Assembly (NCBI RefSeq): GCF_019249795.2
Contig: NZ_CP156892.1
Span: forward strand, 248,001-312,000
Reading direction: 5' to 3'
DNA: 64,000 nucleotides
Source of the DNA: Segatella copri
GTDB taxonomy: Bacteria > Bacteroidota > Bacteroidia > Bacteroidales > Bacteroidaceae
The position numbers and the translations under genes were made by a program. The notes beneath the pieces were generated by a model, which had not been told where the DNA came from, ran no database searches, and saw only the letters and a list, made by a program, of their open reading frames with translations. Shown here piece by piece: positions 9,118 through 17,747 of the stretch (its first letter is position 1; each line of letters begins with the position of its first letter).

Positions 9118-10068
9118 TTAATTAACATGATATTTTATCAACCCCGGCATCGGAGCTTTCAATATCTGGAAAATCTTGAGATGAAACTCATCCTCCATCA
9201 CATTTCTCAAAGGTGATTCAAAGTAATGAGCTATGCTTCCAACAAAACCAAGCATCGGGATTTCTTCTTCCAAGGATGAATGCCATGCCTTCATGCCTGG
9301 CTCCAACTGGCTTATATCCTCGGTGCTCGCCTTGACATATTTAATATAAGGTGTGAGATTCTTTGCGTAGAACTGATTAAAACTCTCCAGTATCATACGA
9401 TAGAGAGCCATCGCTTCATTCAGTTCGTCAGTCCCGTTCTCGTATTTCTCACCTTCTGCTATCTGTTCTGAGATAAAAGGACAGATGGAAGCCAGAAAGC
9501 GATTGGCAAGCGGCTGTCTGTACACCTTATTAATAATAGTAGGATAATCCAAGCCTGACCAGGCAAGATATTTATTCTTTAGCGATACAGGCAATGTGCC
9601 CTTGAAGATACCATTGAGAAAAAGTTTGCCGATTACTGCCCCACTACCCTCATCGCCCAGGATATATCCCAACGGAGGCGTGTTCATCACAATCTTCTCT
9701 CCATCGTAAAGACAACTGTTGGCACCGGTTCCCAAAATACAGGCAATACCCGGTTTCTTGCCAAAGAGGGCACGGGCTGCTCCCAGCATATCACCTTCTG
9801 CCTCAACCTTGGCTTCGGGAAAAGACTGCTGCAAGAGTGATTTCATGCGAGACTTCATCGCCTCGGTTACTCCACTGCCATAAAAGAAAACCTGCTGAGG
9901 CTGCTCTGACAGAACAAGTTCCTTACACAATACATCCAATATCTCGGCATCACTCTGATGAATCGGACTGATGCCCTGCGTCTTACAGGTAACCATCACG
10001 TTACCCTGTTCATCAACCAGAGCCCAATCGGTCTTGGTACTGCCACTATCTGCTATGAGTATCTTCAT
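9118..10068 (-). CDS. BadF/BadG-family ATPase, N-acetylglucosamine-kinase-like
   Basis: Cytoplasmic ASKHA-fold kinase, 316 aa. The phosphate-1 loop IADSGSTKTDWALVD opens the protein, and ILGTGANSCLYDG and GYILGDEGSGAVIGK follow in the order expected for eukaryote-type GlcNAc kinases grouped with BadF. The likely reaction is ATP-dependent 6-phosphorylation of an amino sugar, for example in cell-wall or host-glycan recycling. It is monocistronic, with its own promoter and terminator, back to back with the MscS gene. Other sugars are possible. Confidence 0.8.
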   Translation of the reverse strand: MKILIADSGSTKTDWALVDEQGNVMVTCKTQGISPIHQSDAEILDVLCKELVLSEQPQQVFFYGSGVTEAMKSRMKSLLQQSFPEAKVEAEGDMLGAARALFGKKPGIACILGTGANSCLYDGEKIVMNTPPLGYILGDEGSGAVIGKLFLNGIFKGTLPVSLKNKYLAWSGLDYPTIINKVYRQPLANRFLASICPFISEQIAEGEKYENGTDELNEAMALYRMILESFNQFYAKNLTPYIKYVKASTEDISQLEPGMKAWHSSLEEEIPMLGFVGSIAHYFESPLRNVMEDEFHLKIFQILKAPMPGLIKYHVN

Positions 10069-10105
10069 ATTCTTATCTGATTAATTAACATATCCTTTGA
10101 CGTTG

Positions 10106-10137
10106 CAAATGTAATCAATTTATATGAAAAATGCAAA
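10106..10137 (-). promoter_or_regulatory. Bacteroidota-type promoter of the sugar kinase
   Basis: On the minus strand TTTG (10137-10134), 20-nt spacer, TACATTTG (10113-10106), 38 nt before the start codon. Confidence 0.75.
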
Positions 10138-10195
10138 AGATAACCCTAAAAATCGAACGTAAAGATGCTAATATATCAAAAAAGGCGATTTTCTC

Positions 10196-10226
10196 TTTGC
10201 TTTTTCACGAATTATTAATAACTTTG
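10196..10226 (+). promoter_or_regulatory. Bacteroidota-type promoter of the MscS gene
   Basis: TTTG (10196-10199), 19-nt spacer, TAACTTTG (10219-10226), with the start codon at 10245. It lies inside a longer open frame beginning at 10131, which decides against that upstream ATG. Confidence 0.85.
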
Positions 10227-10244
10227 CAGTCAAATTTACTAAAT

Positions 10245-12605
10245 ATGAAGAAGAGACTATACATCATAATTCTGCTGATGGTGGCATTCGTGCTGCCAAG
10301 CAACGCAGTGCTCAAGGAAGCCAACCTGGACACAACACTCTATATGCTGCGTACAGAATTGACCAACTATCACATAGACTTGGAGAAACAGAACCAAGCT
10401 GCCAAGGCTCAACAGTTGGCTGTGATTCAGGAACTCATCAGTATTGTGAAACAGGCTGACCAGAACTCCATCATGCTCTATTCGCAGCGCAATGGGTATA
10501 TTTTCGACATGACGTATGCCTGTCATGAGGCTACAGAGCAGTTTAAGAAGTTTAAGTCGAAGGCTGTTCCTTTCCGCCAGATGATCAAGAAGAACAATGT
10601 TGAGGTGGCTCGTTTCGATTCGCTCATTAACTATCTCTACGGCATGAACACCATGTTTCTCAGCGAAGAAGCACAGGTGAACCGAAACGTAGACCTGACT
10701 CTGGCTGTCAATATCCGCCGCCAGCTGGTAGAGAAACAGAAACAGTTGCAAGCCTATGTGCAGGCTTACGACCGAACCGACCGTAAGTTACAGGCGCTCA
10801 ACGACTATGCCAACCGCAGATACGAAGATATCCAGAACAGTATCTTCAATAATGGAGACGACAACTATCTGCGCATACTCCGTAACTTCAGCATGAACTA
10901 TAAGGAGGCGAAGACATCTGTAACCGAGAAATACAAGCCCGTACCGGGCATGATGTCGCAATGGGATGTTCGTATCATCTACATCCTCTTTGGTATCATC
11001 GTCTTCTGGGGACTAATCTCCATCTTCCTCAATCTCTTTACCATCCGCATCGTGATTACCCAACTCATGAAGCATGGTATGTTCGAGAACAGAAAGGAAA
11101 GTTTTATGGCAAAACGACCATGCCTTGTCATGGCGATGACGGTAGTAACCTTCGCATTCATCCTGGGTATCGTAAGAATGGCGGTTACCCAGAACTTCGT
11201 GATTATGGCAAGCCAGCTGCTGGTAGAATATTCCTGGCTAGTTGGCGTCATCCTGGTATCTATCCTGCTACGTGTAGACAACGATAAGATCAAGAATACC
11301 TTCCGTATCTATTCACCATTGATGCTGGTAGGTTTCATCGTTATCGTGTTCCGTATCATCCTGATACCAAACGACCTGGTAAACCTCATCTTTCCACCAG
11401 TCCTTCTGCTCTGCGCTCTCTGGCAGTGGAATGTGATTGGCAGAAAGCACAACCAGGTATTACGCACCGACAAGACATACGCATTCATATCGCTTGCCGT
11501 ATTCGGAGTAAGTACCATTTTTGCCTGGACAGGTTTCACACTGCTTGCCGTCCAGCTTATCATCTGGTGGACCATGCTGCTTACCTGCGTGCTTACCATC
11601 ACCTGTTGCGAAGGATGGCTCAGCGTATATGCCAAGCGTAAGAAGTTGGCTGACAAGGCGATTACCGACAAATGGCTGTATCGCTTTATCTATAAGGTAT
11701 TGCTCCCTATTTCAGGCGTACTCTCGTTCATCATCTCTATCTATTGGGCTGCAGATATATTCAACATGAGTGATACGACATGGGAGATATTCAACAAGGA
11801 TTACATCAAGACCAGTAACTTCACTGCATCGCTTTTCAGTATTTCAGAGGTAGCTTGCCTGTACTTCCTGTTCAACTACATCAACATTACTTCTGTAGAT
11901 TTCATGCGTCATCACTTCGAGAAGGCAGACCCGGCGTCGGCTGCTTCAAAGATTGTGATGTTCAAGAACGTGATGCAGGTGATTATCTGGGGTATCTGGC
12001 TGCTGATAGCCCTGAATGTGTTCCAGGTAGGAAAATCATGGCTGCTAGCTATCTTTGCCGGTTTATCAACTGGTCTGGGTTTTGCATCAAAGGATATTCT
12101 CGAGAACATCTACTACGGCATCTCTCTGATGATGGGCCGTGTGAAGGTGGGTGACTATATTATCTGTGATGGCACCCGTGGTAAGGTAAGCAGTATCAGT
12201 TATACCTCTACGATGCTGGAGGCTACCGACGGTTCGGTCATAGCCTTCCAGAACTCGCAGCTTTTCTCCAAAAACTACAAGAACATGACCAAAAATCATG
12301 GTTATGAGCTGGATATTCTGGAGGTAGGTATTGCTTATGGCAGCAATGTGAAGGAAGTGAAACAGATTCTGATTGATGCCCTCATGAAACTGGACTGTAT
12401 CTATCAGGACAAAGGCGTGAAGGTGTTACTGAAGAGTTTCGATGACAGCTGCATCACACTCAGAATCGTAGTATGGGTGAACGTGCTTACCCAAGCCATC
12501 GATGATGCCACCATCATGGAGTGCATCTACGATACGCTCAACGATCATAACATCGAGATTCCGTTCCCACAGCGTGAAATTACAATCAAACAAGTTAATA
12601 ATTAA
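10245..12605 (+). CDS. Large MscS-family mechanosensitive channel with periplasmic N-domain
   Basis: Predicted inner-membrane tension-gated channel, 786 aa from the chosen start. MKKRLYIIILLMVAFVLPSNA is a signal peptide, followed by about 210 residues of helical, Gln/Lys-rich periplasmic domain, then roughly eight to ten membrane helices. The pore helix and beta domain are clear near the C-terminus: IFAGLSTGLGFASKDILEN, then GRVKVGDYIICDGTRGKVSS, as in MscS. The start at 10245 is chosen because the promoter at 10196-10226 lies within the upstream extension. This resembles the MscK/YbdG-like large homologues rather than the 286-aa E. coli MscS. It would protect against osmotic downshock. Confidence 0.87.
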   Translation: MKKRLYIIILLMVAFVLPSNAVLKEANLDTTLYMLRTELTNYHIDLEKQNQAAKAQQLAVIQELISIVKQADQNSIMLYSQRNGYIFDMTYACHEATEQFKKFKSKAVPFRQMIKKNNVEVARFDSLINYLYGMNTMFLSEEAQVNRNVDLTLAVNIRRQLVEKQKQLQAYVQAYDRTDRKLQALNDYANRRYEDIQNSIFNNGDDNYLRILRNFSMNYKEAKTSVTEKYKPVPGMMSQWDVRIIYILFGIIVFWGLISIFLNLFTIRIVITQLMKHGMFENRKESFMAKRPCLVMAMTVVTFAFILGIVRMAVTQNFVIMASQLLVEYSWLVGVILVSILLRVDNDKIKNTFRIYSPLMLVGFIVIVFRIILIPNDLVNLIFPPVLLLCALWQWNVIGRKHNQVLRTDKTYAFISLAVFGVSTIFAWTGFTLLAVQLIIWWTMLLTCVLTITCCEGWLSVYAKRKKLADKAITDKWLYRFIYKVLLPISGVLSFIISIYWAADIFNMSDTTWEIFNKDYIKTSNFTASLFSISEVACLYFLFNYINITSVDFMRHHFEKADPASAASKIVMFKNVMQVIIWGIWLLIALNVFQVGKSWLLAIFAGLSTGLGFASKDILENIYYGISLMMGRVKVGDYIICDGTRGKVSSISYTSTMLEATDGSVIAFQNSQLFSKNYKNMTKNHGYELDILEVGIAYGSNVKEVKQILIDALMKLDCIYQDKGVKVLLKSFDDSCITLRIVVWVNVLTQAIDDATIMECIYDTLNDHNIEIPFPQREITIKQVNN

Positions 12606-12613
12606 CAGGTTAC

Positions 12614-12657
12614 AGTTTACAGTTAATAGCAGGTTAGCTCCCTATTAACTGTAAACT
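12614..12657. terminator. Perfect 16-bp inverted repeat after the MscS gene
   Basis: Arms AGTTTACAGTTAATAG (12614-12629) and CTATTAACTGTAAACT (12642-12657) around a 12-nt loop. The right arm runs into AAC-type heptamer repeats (AACTATA). It lies between the mscS stop and kdsA, so read-through would have to pass it. Confidence 0.6.
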
Positions 12658-12680
12658 ATAAACTATAAACTTTAAAAAAC

Positions 12681-13430
12681 ATGGCAACATTCATTGCAGG
12701 TCCTTGCGTCATCGAGTCAATGGAACTATTGGAAACAGTAGCTCAGGAACTCGTCCGCATCAACGAAAAGTTAGGAACAAAAATCATATTCAAGGCTTCA
12801 TTCGATAAAGCCAACCGTACCAGCATCCACTCTTTCCGTGGTCCAGGACTGGAGAAAGGACTCCAGATGCTGGGAGATATCAGGAAGAAGTACAACCTTC
12901 AGGTTACAACAGATATTCATGAGAGTTATCAGGCTTCAGCAGCAGGCGAAGTATGTGATATTCTCCAGATTCCAGCCTTCCTCTGCCGACAGACCGACCT
13001 TCTGGTTTCTGCAGCTAAGACAGGCAAAACCGTCAACATCAAGAAGGCACAGTTCCTGAGCGGAAGAGATATGAAATATCCTGTAGAAAAGGCTTTAGAG
13101 AGCGGTGCCAAAGAAGTTTGGCTCACAGAACGCGGCAACTGTTTCGGCTATAACAATCTCGTGGTAGATTTCAGAAACATCCCTGACATGAAGGAGATTG
13201 TGCCAAATGTCATCATGGACTGTACCCATAGCGTTCAGCGCCCGAGTGCAGGTGACGGCAAAACCGTAGGCGACCGTAAGTTCGTTCCAGCAATGGCAAA
13301 GGCGGCTAAAGCTTTCGGAGCTACCGGCTACTTCTTTGAAGTACATCCAGCCCCAGACCAGGGCAAGAGCGATGCTGCCAATATGCTGGAATTAAACAAG
13401 TTGGAATCACTTATAGAAGAACTCCTGTAA
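12681..13430 (+). CDS. kdsA: 3-deoxy-8-phosphooctulonate synthase
   Basis: Cytoplasmic enzyme joining phosphoenolpyruvate and arabinose 5-phosphate to give KDO 8-phosphate for the lipid A inner core. At 249 aa it is slightly shorter than the usual 260-285. Family motifs are all present: IAGPCVIES at the start, FKASFDKANRTS, the FRGPGLEKGL loop, DIHES, PAFLCRQTDLL, and DCTHSVQRP followed by FFEVHPAPD near the C-terminus. It is followed after 61 nt by kdsD, whose product supplies arabinose 5-phosphate, so the pair forms one pathway unit. Confidence 0.95.
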   Translation: MATFIAGPCVIESMELLETVAQELVRINEKLGTKIIFKASFDKANRTSIHSFRGPGLEKGLQMLGDIRKKYNLQVTTDIHESYQASAAGEVCDILQIPAFLCRQTDLLVSAAKTGKTVNIKKAQFLSGRDMKYPVEKALESGAKEVWLTERGNCFGYNNLVVDFRNIPDMKEIVPNVIMDCTHSVQRPSAGDGKTVGDRKFVPAMAKAAKAFGATGYFFEVHPAPDQGKSDAANMLELNKLESLIEELL

Positions 13431-13452
13431 GTGAAAAACGAAGAAAAAAGGT

Positions 13453-13475
13453 TCGGCGTCCGAAGGGAAAGCCAA
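13453..13475 (+). repeat. Dispersed 23-nt intergenic motif, copy 1
   Basis: Begins TCGGCG and ends GGGAAAGCCAA, in the kdsA-kdsD gap. A copy with one mismatch occurs on the opposite strand at 63042-63064. Confidence 0.6.
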
Positions 13476-13491
13476 TTCAAATGATTTAGAA

Positions 13492-14472
13492 ATGACCGAT
13501 AAAAATAACAATATAGATGATAAGATTGTTCGCGGTTATGGCGAACAGGCTCTTAGAAACGAGGCGCAGGCCATCCTCGACCAGATACCTTATCTGGATG
13601 ACAACTTTGAGAAAGCTGTAGACATGATGTATCAATGTCAAGGCAAGATTATCGTTACAGGTGTGGGCAAGAGTGGACACGTAGGTGCCAAGATTGCCGC
13701 TACACTTGCCTCTACAGGCACACCAGCCTTCTACATCAATCCACTGGATATCTATCACGGCGACTTAGGTGTGATGACCGACAAGGATGTGGTTCTGGCA
13801 CTGAGTAACAGCGGTCAGACCGATGAACTGCTTCGTTTCATCCCGATGGTACTCCACATGAATATTCCTATCATTTCCATCACCGGAAATCCAGATTCCC
13901 TGCTGGCAAAATACTCCAACCATCATATCACCGTAAAGGTAAAGAAGGAGGCTTGTCCGCTGAACCTAGCCCCTACCAGCAGTACTACTGCAGCATTGGC
14001 TATGGGTGATGCACTGGCTATCGCCCTGATGCAGGTACGCCACTTCAAGCCTCGTGACTTTGCACAGTTCCATCCTGGTGGAGAATTAGGCAAACGACTG
14101 CTGACCACAGCAGAAGATGTGATGCGCAGCGATGATATGCCTATCATTCCCAAGGAAATGCACCTGGGCGAGGCTATCATCCACGTAAGCAAGGGCAAAC
14201 TGGGATTGGGTATCTCATTGGATGAAGACAACCACGTTATCGGACTTATTACCGATGGTGATATCCGACGCGCCATGGAGAAATGGCAGGCAGAATTCTT
14301 TAACAAGACTGTAAGCGACATCATGACCACCACTCCGAAAATGGTGACTCCGAAGACGAAGATTTCGGAGATTCAGCGCATCATGCACAAATATAAGGTG
14401 CATACGGTACTGGTTGTAGACAAGGATAATCATCTGAAAGGTATCGTAGACCACTATGCCTGCATGGTATAA
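13492..14472 (+). CDS. kdsD: Arabinose-5-phosphate isomerase (KpsF/GutQ family)
   Basis: Converts ribulose 5-phosphate to arabinose 5-phosphate, the substrate of the kdsA product. The 326-aa protein has the standard three-part build: a SIS domain (about 35-180) with GVGKSGHVGAKIAATLASTG and ALSNSGQTDELL, the HPGGELGKRL linker, and a pair of CBS domains (about 205-326) including VSDIMTTTPKMVTPKT. It follows kdsA by 61 nt with no terminator between. The length is normal for the family. Confidence 0.94.
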   Translation: MTDKNNNIDDKIVRGYGEQALRNEAQAILDQIPYLDDNFEKAVDMMYQCQGKIIVTGVGKSGHVGAKIAATLASTGTPAFYINPLDIYHGDLGVMTDKDVVLALSNSGQTDELLRFIPMVLHMNIPIISITGNPDSLLAKYSNHHITVKVKKEACPLNLAPTSSTTAALAMGDALAIALMQVRHFKPRDFAQFHPGGELGKRLLTTAEDVMRSDDMPIIPKEMHLGEAIIHVSKGKLGLGISLDEDNHVIGLITDGDIRRAMEKWQAEFFNKTVSDIMTTTPKMVTPKTKISEIQRIMHKYKVHTVLVVDKDNHLKGIVDHYACMV

Positions 14473-14532
14473 ATTTTTAGGCACGGATTACACAGATTAC
14501 ACGGATTTATAGATAACACGGTTATAGATAAG

Positions 14533-15798
14533 ATGAGATATTTTTTATTAATAGCGACATTATGGCTGTCTTGTTCGTTGTGCAGCGCACAGACTAGCGA
14601 TTCATTGATTGTTAATCAGCTTCGTGGGAAAGGTGTCAGCTTTTCTCACGATAATTCAGTAACCCTACTGATGAACGGTCAGGAAAAGTTTGATGATATG
14701 TTCCAGGCAATCCGACAGGCTAAACATAGTGTACACCTGGAATACTTCAACTTTCGCAACGACAGCATCGCCTCCCTCCTCTTCGACCTACTAGCTCAGA
14801 AAGTCAAGGAGGGTGTAAAGGTGAGAGCCTTATATGATGGTTTCGGAAACTCTTCCAACAATAAGCCTCTGCGAAAGAGACATCTCAAGAAAATCCGTGC
14901 CAACGGCATAGAGATTTATGAATATAAGCCCCTGAAGTTTCCATGGGTACATGCAATCTTCAACCGTGATCACCGTAAAATCGTAATCATTGACGGACAG
15001 ATTGCCTACACAGGCGGTATGAACGTTGCCGACTATTATATAAAAGGTACGAAGGTTGTAGGAGAATGGCACGATATGCACTGTCGCATCGACGGAAGCG
15101 AGGTGAATACCCTGCAGAAGATATTCCTCAAAATGTGGAATAAGGTGAGCGGACAGAATGTGCACAGCACTGAGTTCTGGAGATATAAGAAGAAGGATTA
15201 TCTGGTAGAGAATCTCAAGCCAGATACGACAGCAACAGCCTACAGAAAGATGGTCGGCATCATTAATCGTGAGCCTCATATAACAAAGGATATCATCCGA
15301 TATTTTTATGTGAATGCAATCAATGATGCACAGGACAGCATCAAGATCATCAGCCCCTACTTCACCTTGAGTCATAAACTCAAAAAGGCATTGAAGAATG
15401 CTGTGAAAAGAGGAGTGAAAGTAGAAATCATGCTCTCTACCAAGAGCGATATTCCGCTGACTCCTGACTGCGGTTTCTATAATGCCCACAAACTGATGAA
15501 GGCAGGATGCAATGTTTGGATGTACACACGGGGCTTCCACCATACCAAGATTATCATGGTAGACGGCAAGTTCTGTACCGTTGGCAGTGCCAATCTCAAT
15601 GCCCGAAGCCTGCGCTGGGACTATGAAGAGAATGCAGTGATTGTGGATTCTTGCACTACCCAACAACTGGTACAGCTCTTTGATGGGGAAAAGAAAGACA
15701 GTTTCTTACTCAATGAGAAGAACTGGAGAGAGTGGCGTACGGGCTGGCAAAGATTCAAAGGATGGTTTGCCGCAAAGGTACTCACTCCATTCTTGTAA
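14533..15798 (+). CDS. Phospholipase D / cardiolipin synthase-type protein with signal peptide
   Basis: Two HKD phosphodiesterase motifs define the family: H147-K149-D154 in HRKIVIIDG and H337-K339-D344 in HTKIIMVDG, each followed by the usual GGMN or GSANLN box. The 421-aa protein is close to bacterial cardiolipin synthases, but the N-terminus is a cleavable signal peptide (LSCSLCSA-Q) rather than the two membrane helices of classic Cls. It should therefore work in the periplasm or at the outer membrane, either making cardiolipin or hydrolysing phospholipid. It lies 60 nt after kdsD, consistent with an envelope-lipid grouping. Confidence 0.83.
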   Translation: MRYFLLIATLWLSCSLCSAQTSDSLIVNQLRGKGVSFSHDNSVTLLMNGQEKFDDMFQAIRQAKHSVHLEYFNFRNDSIASLLFDLLAQKVKEGVKVRALYDGFGNSSNNKPLRKRHLKKIRANGIEIYEYKPLKFPWVHAIFNRDHRKIVIIDGQIAYTGGMNVADYYIKGTKVVGEWHDMHCRIDGSEVNTLQKIFLKMWNKVSGQNVHSTEFWRYKKKDYLVENLKPDTTATAYRKMVGIINREPHITKDIIRYFYVNAINDAQDSIKIISPYFTLSHKLKKALKNAVKRGVKVEIMLSTKSDIPLTPDCGFYNAHKLMKAGCNVWMYTRGFHHTKIIMVDGKFCTVGSANLNARSLRWDYEENAVIVDSCTTQQLVQLFDGEKKDSFLLNEKNWREWRTGWQRFKGWFAAKVLTPFL

Positions 15799-15852
15799 AA
15801 ACAAGATATAAGTATAACCCAACTTTCACTAGCAGAAGTAAAATAAACAGAG

Positions 15853-16482
15853 ATGAATGAAGAAATGATGAAAGCCATGGCTGGCAAACAGATGCCGGAA
15901 ATGGCAATAGTAGAGAGCAATACACTCGCCGCAATGGGACTCAGACAACTGCTTGAGTCAGTGATGCCCATGATGAAAATCTCGACCTTCGGTTCGTTCC
16001 GTCAGTACGAGGCAAACAATCCTGACCACTTTGTTCATAGTTTTGTATCTATGCACATTGTACTGGAACACCGTTACTTCTTCACACAGGGCAACAGGAA
16101 CCACCACGTGATCGTTCTAACACCCAGCAACGATCCCAATTCGCAACTTGCAGAATTTCATTGTCTCTGCGTCAATGTACCAGAAGGATACCTGATAAAA
16201 GAGTTTCTCAACCTGCAGCATTCCGGTCATCCTCATGGCGAACATATCCCTGCCATGCCCCCTGTCACTCAGGAAAAAGTTCTGTCGGATAGAGAAATAG
16301 AGGTATTATCTCTGGTAGCACAAGGGAAAATCAACAAAGAGATAGCCGACCAACTCTGTATCGGACTGACTACTGTGATTACCCATCGCAAGAAAATACA
16401 GGAAAAACTGGGATTAAAAAGTGTGTCATCACTCACTATTTATGCTGTGATGCATGGTTTTGTTGACATCAATATGATCTAG
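15853..16482 (+). CDS. LuxR-type HTH transcriptional regulator (209 aa)
   Basis: The C-terminal LuxR helix-turn-helix (about 145-205) is clear: LSDREIEVLSLVAQGKINKE, then IADQLCIGLTTVITHRKKIQ. The N-terminal 130 residues occupy the place of a receiver (IVESNTLAAMGLRQLLES resembles its first strand and helix) but I do not see the full Asp phosphorylation pocket, so it may be a degenerate receiver. Its HTH is strikingly similar to that of the convergent di-iron regulator at 16615-17571, including the shared end LTIYAVMHGFVDIN versus LTIYAIVNNLVDIS. The two are probably related and may bind similar sites. Confidence 0.8.
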   Translation: MNEEMMKAMAGKQMPEMAIVESNTLAAMGLRQLLESVMPMMKISTFGSFRQYEANNPDHFVHSFVSMHIVLEHRYFFTQGNRNHHVIVLTPSNDPNSQLAEFHCLCVNVPEGYLIKEFLNLQHSGHPHGEHIPAMPPVTQEKVLSDREIEVLSLVAQGKINKEIADQLCIGLTTVITHRKKIQEKLGLKSVSSLTIYAVMHGFVDINMI

Positions 16483-16527
16483 CCTTTACCATAAATAGTG
16501 ATGCAGAATCATCACATACCTAAATAT

Positions 16528-16571
16528 AATGATAGCGCCTTCCCCTCATGTGAGAGGAAGGCGCTATCATT
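16528..16571. terminator. Bidirectional terminator between convergent regulators
   Basis: Perfect 16-bp arms 16528-16543 (AATGATAGCGCCTTCC) and 16556-16571 around a 12-nt loop, T-rich on both sides. Confidence 0.9.
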
Positions 16572-16614
16572 TTAGGAAAAATAACATTATTTAAACAGAT
16601 ATTCCACAGATAAG

Positions 16615-17571
16615 CTACAGCTTTACAGAAGAAATATCAACCAAATTGTTCACGATGGCATAAATTGTAAGACCTGCTGGAGAGTGAATCTGAAGCTTTC
16701 GGGCGATGTTTCTGCGATGCGTAATGACCGTATTAATAGAGATAAACAGGTGGTCAGCAATCTCCTTGTTGGTCATTCCCTGAACCAAAGCAACAATCAC
16801 ATCTTTCTCACGGTCGCTCAACTGTTCACCGCTCATCGGAGTCTGATTAATCATGCTCGAAATCTTGGCACTCACATCGTTCTGCTTCAGTTTACGCTCT
16901 GCATTTCTTACTGCAGGAATAAAGATTTCTTCCTCAACCTCAGAATGATGTTTCAGCCATTCCTCATTATTATATATATCATAAAGAGTGGCGCTGAGCT
17001 GATTATTATGCAAGCCATCAGAAGGCAAATACTTGATAATGATACTCTTGAGTTCCTTTAACTTCAAATCTACCTGAGCATGGTGCTTCGAGAAGGTTTC
17101 TATATCAAAGTTTGCATTGGCATTACCATCTATAAGTGCCTGAACATAAGGGAATACCATTCTTTCCTCATACTTCATGTGATTGGTGATGCTATGGGCA
17201 TAGTCATCATAAAGCTTGAGGATAAGGCGCGCCAGATTATCCTTTTCATCCAGCGCTTCAACCAGTTCCTTACGGATAAACGGCAACTGGAAATCTATGT
17301 AATAGGCATGCGATGCTTTGAGATAATGCAATAGGGTCGGCAGCGACAGGCGGTCAGCATCGTCATACTCCTTGTAACCATTAATCGTCAAGTTAACCAC
17401 GGACAGGAAAGTATAGGTATCCACCTGCTGTTCTTCGCAAACTTCGCACACAGTTTTATCACCAAAGCCCAGGTTGATACCGAAGCTGCCGAGGCTCTGT
17501 AAAATGTTATAATTGTCTCTAATGATGCTGATCATCTTGTCATCAGCTTCATACATCTTCTGATTTTTCAT
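16615..17571 (-). CDS. RIC/hemerythrin-like di-iron sensor fused to LuxR HTH
   Basis: One-component regulator of 318 aa in three parts. Residues about 10-60 resemble the short N-terminal domain of RIC/ScdA/YtfE proteins (SFGINLGFGDKTVCEVCEEQ). Residues about 80-230 carry a hemerythrin-type four-helix series of ligands (ASHAYY, NHMKYEERMVFPY, KHHAQVD, HHSEVEEEIFIPA) expected to bind two irons. Residues about 245-310 are a LuxR HTH. RIC proteins respond to nitric oxide and oxidative damage of iron centres, so this is probably an oxygen, NO or iron sensor acting directly on DNA. It is divergent from the porin-imelysin operon and shares an operator-like dyad with it. Confidence 0.85.
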   Translation of the reverse strand: MKNQKMYEADDKMISIIRDNYNILQSLGSFGINLGFGDKTVCEVCEEQQVDTYTFLSVVNLTINGYKEYDDADRLSLPTLLHYLKASHAYYIDFQLPFIRKELVEALDEKDNLARLILKLYDDYAHSITNHMKYEERMVFPYVQALIDGNANANFDIETFSKHHAQVDLKLKELKSIIIKYLPSDGLHNNQLSATLYDIYNNEEWLKHHSEVEEEIFIPAVRNAERKLKQNDVSAKISSMINQTPMSGEQLSDREKDVIVALVQGMTNKEIADHLFISINTVITHRRNIARKLQIHSPAGLTIYAIVNNLVDISSVKL

Positions 17572-17637
17572 CTTTCTTTATCCTTAAATGAAAACATCCT
17601 TGTATCAAGAACATTCATAATGTTTCTATTTCGGTTG

Positions 17638-17668
17638 CAAATATACAAAAAAGTTTCGAAACTCGCAA
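17638..17668 (-). promoter_or_regulatory. Promoter of the di-iron LuxR regulator
   Basis: Minus strand: TTG (17668-17666), 20-nt spacer, TATATTTG (17645-17638), about 67 nt before the start codon. The TTG is inside the left arm of the dyad at 17665-17679. Confidence 0.8.
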
Positions 17669-17714
17669 TACCTAAAAATGGGGATGCGCCAGTTTACCGA
17701 TTTTTAGGTATTGC
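17665..17714. promoter_or_regulatory. 15-bp inverted repeat overlapping both divergent -33 elements
   Basis: Arms GCAATACCTAAAAAT (17665-17679) and ATTTTTAGGTATTGC (17700-17714) are perfect reverse complements, separated by 20 nt. Each arm contains the TTG -33 element of one of the two divergent promoters, so a bound regulator would control both at once. The centre-to-centre arm spacing is 35 nt. The most likely binder is the adjacent LuxR-type regulator, which is inference. Confidence 0.8.
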
Positions 17715-17741
17715 AAGATATTTTAAAACTCTGTAACTTTG
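17711..17741 (+). promoter_or_regulatory. Promoter of the porin-imelysin operon
   Basis: TTG (17711-17713), 20-nt spacer, TAACTTTG (17734-17741). Transcription would start at about 17748, giving a 5' untranslated leader of roughly 180 nt. Confidence 0.85.
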
Positions 17742-17747
17742 CACCCA

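Noticed and set aside
10131..10244. Upstream ATG adding 38 residues to the MscS protein
   Set aside because: The promoter (10196-10226) lies within this extension, and the ATG at 10245 is followed by a clean signal peptide.
14830..15666. 278-codon antisense frame in the phospholipase D-type gene
   Set aside because: Overlaps both HKD motifs of the real gene and shows no family features.
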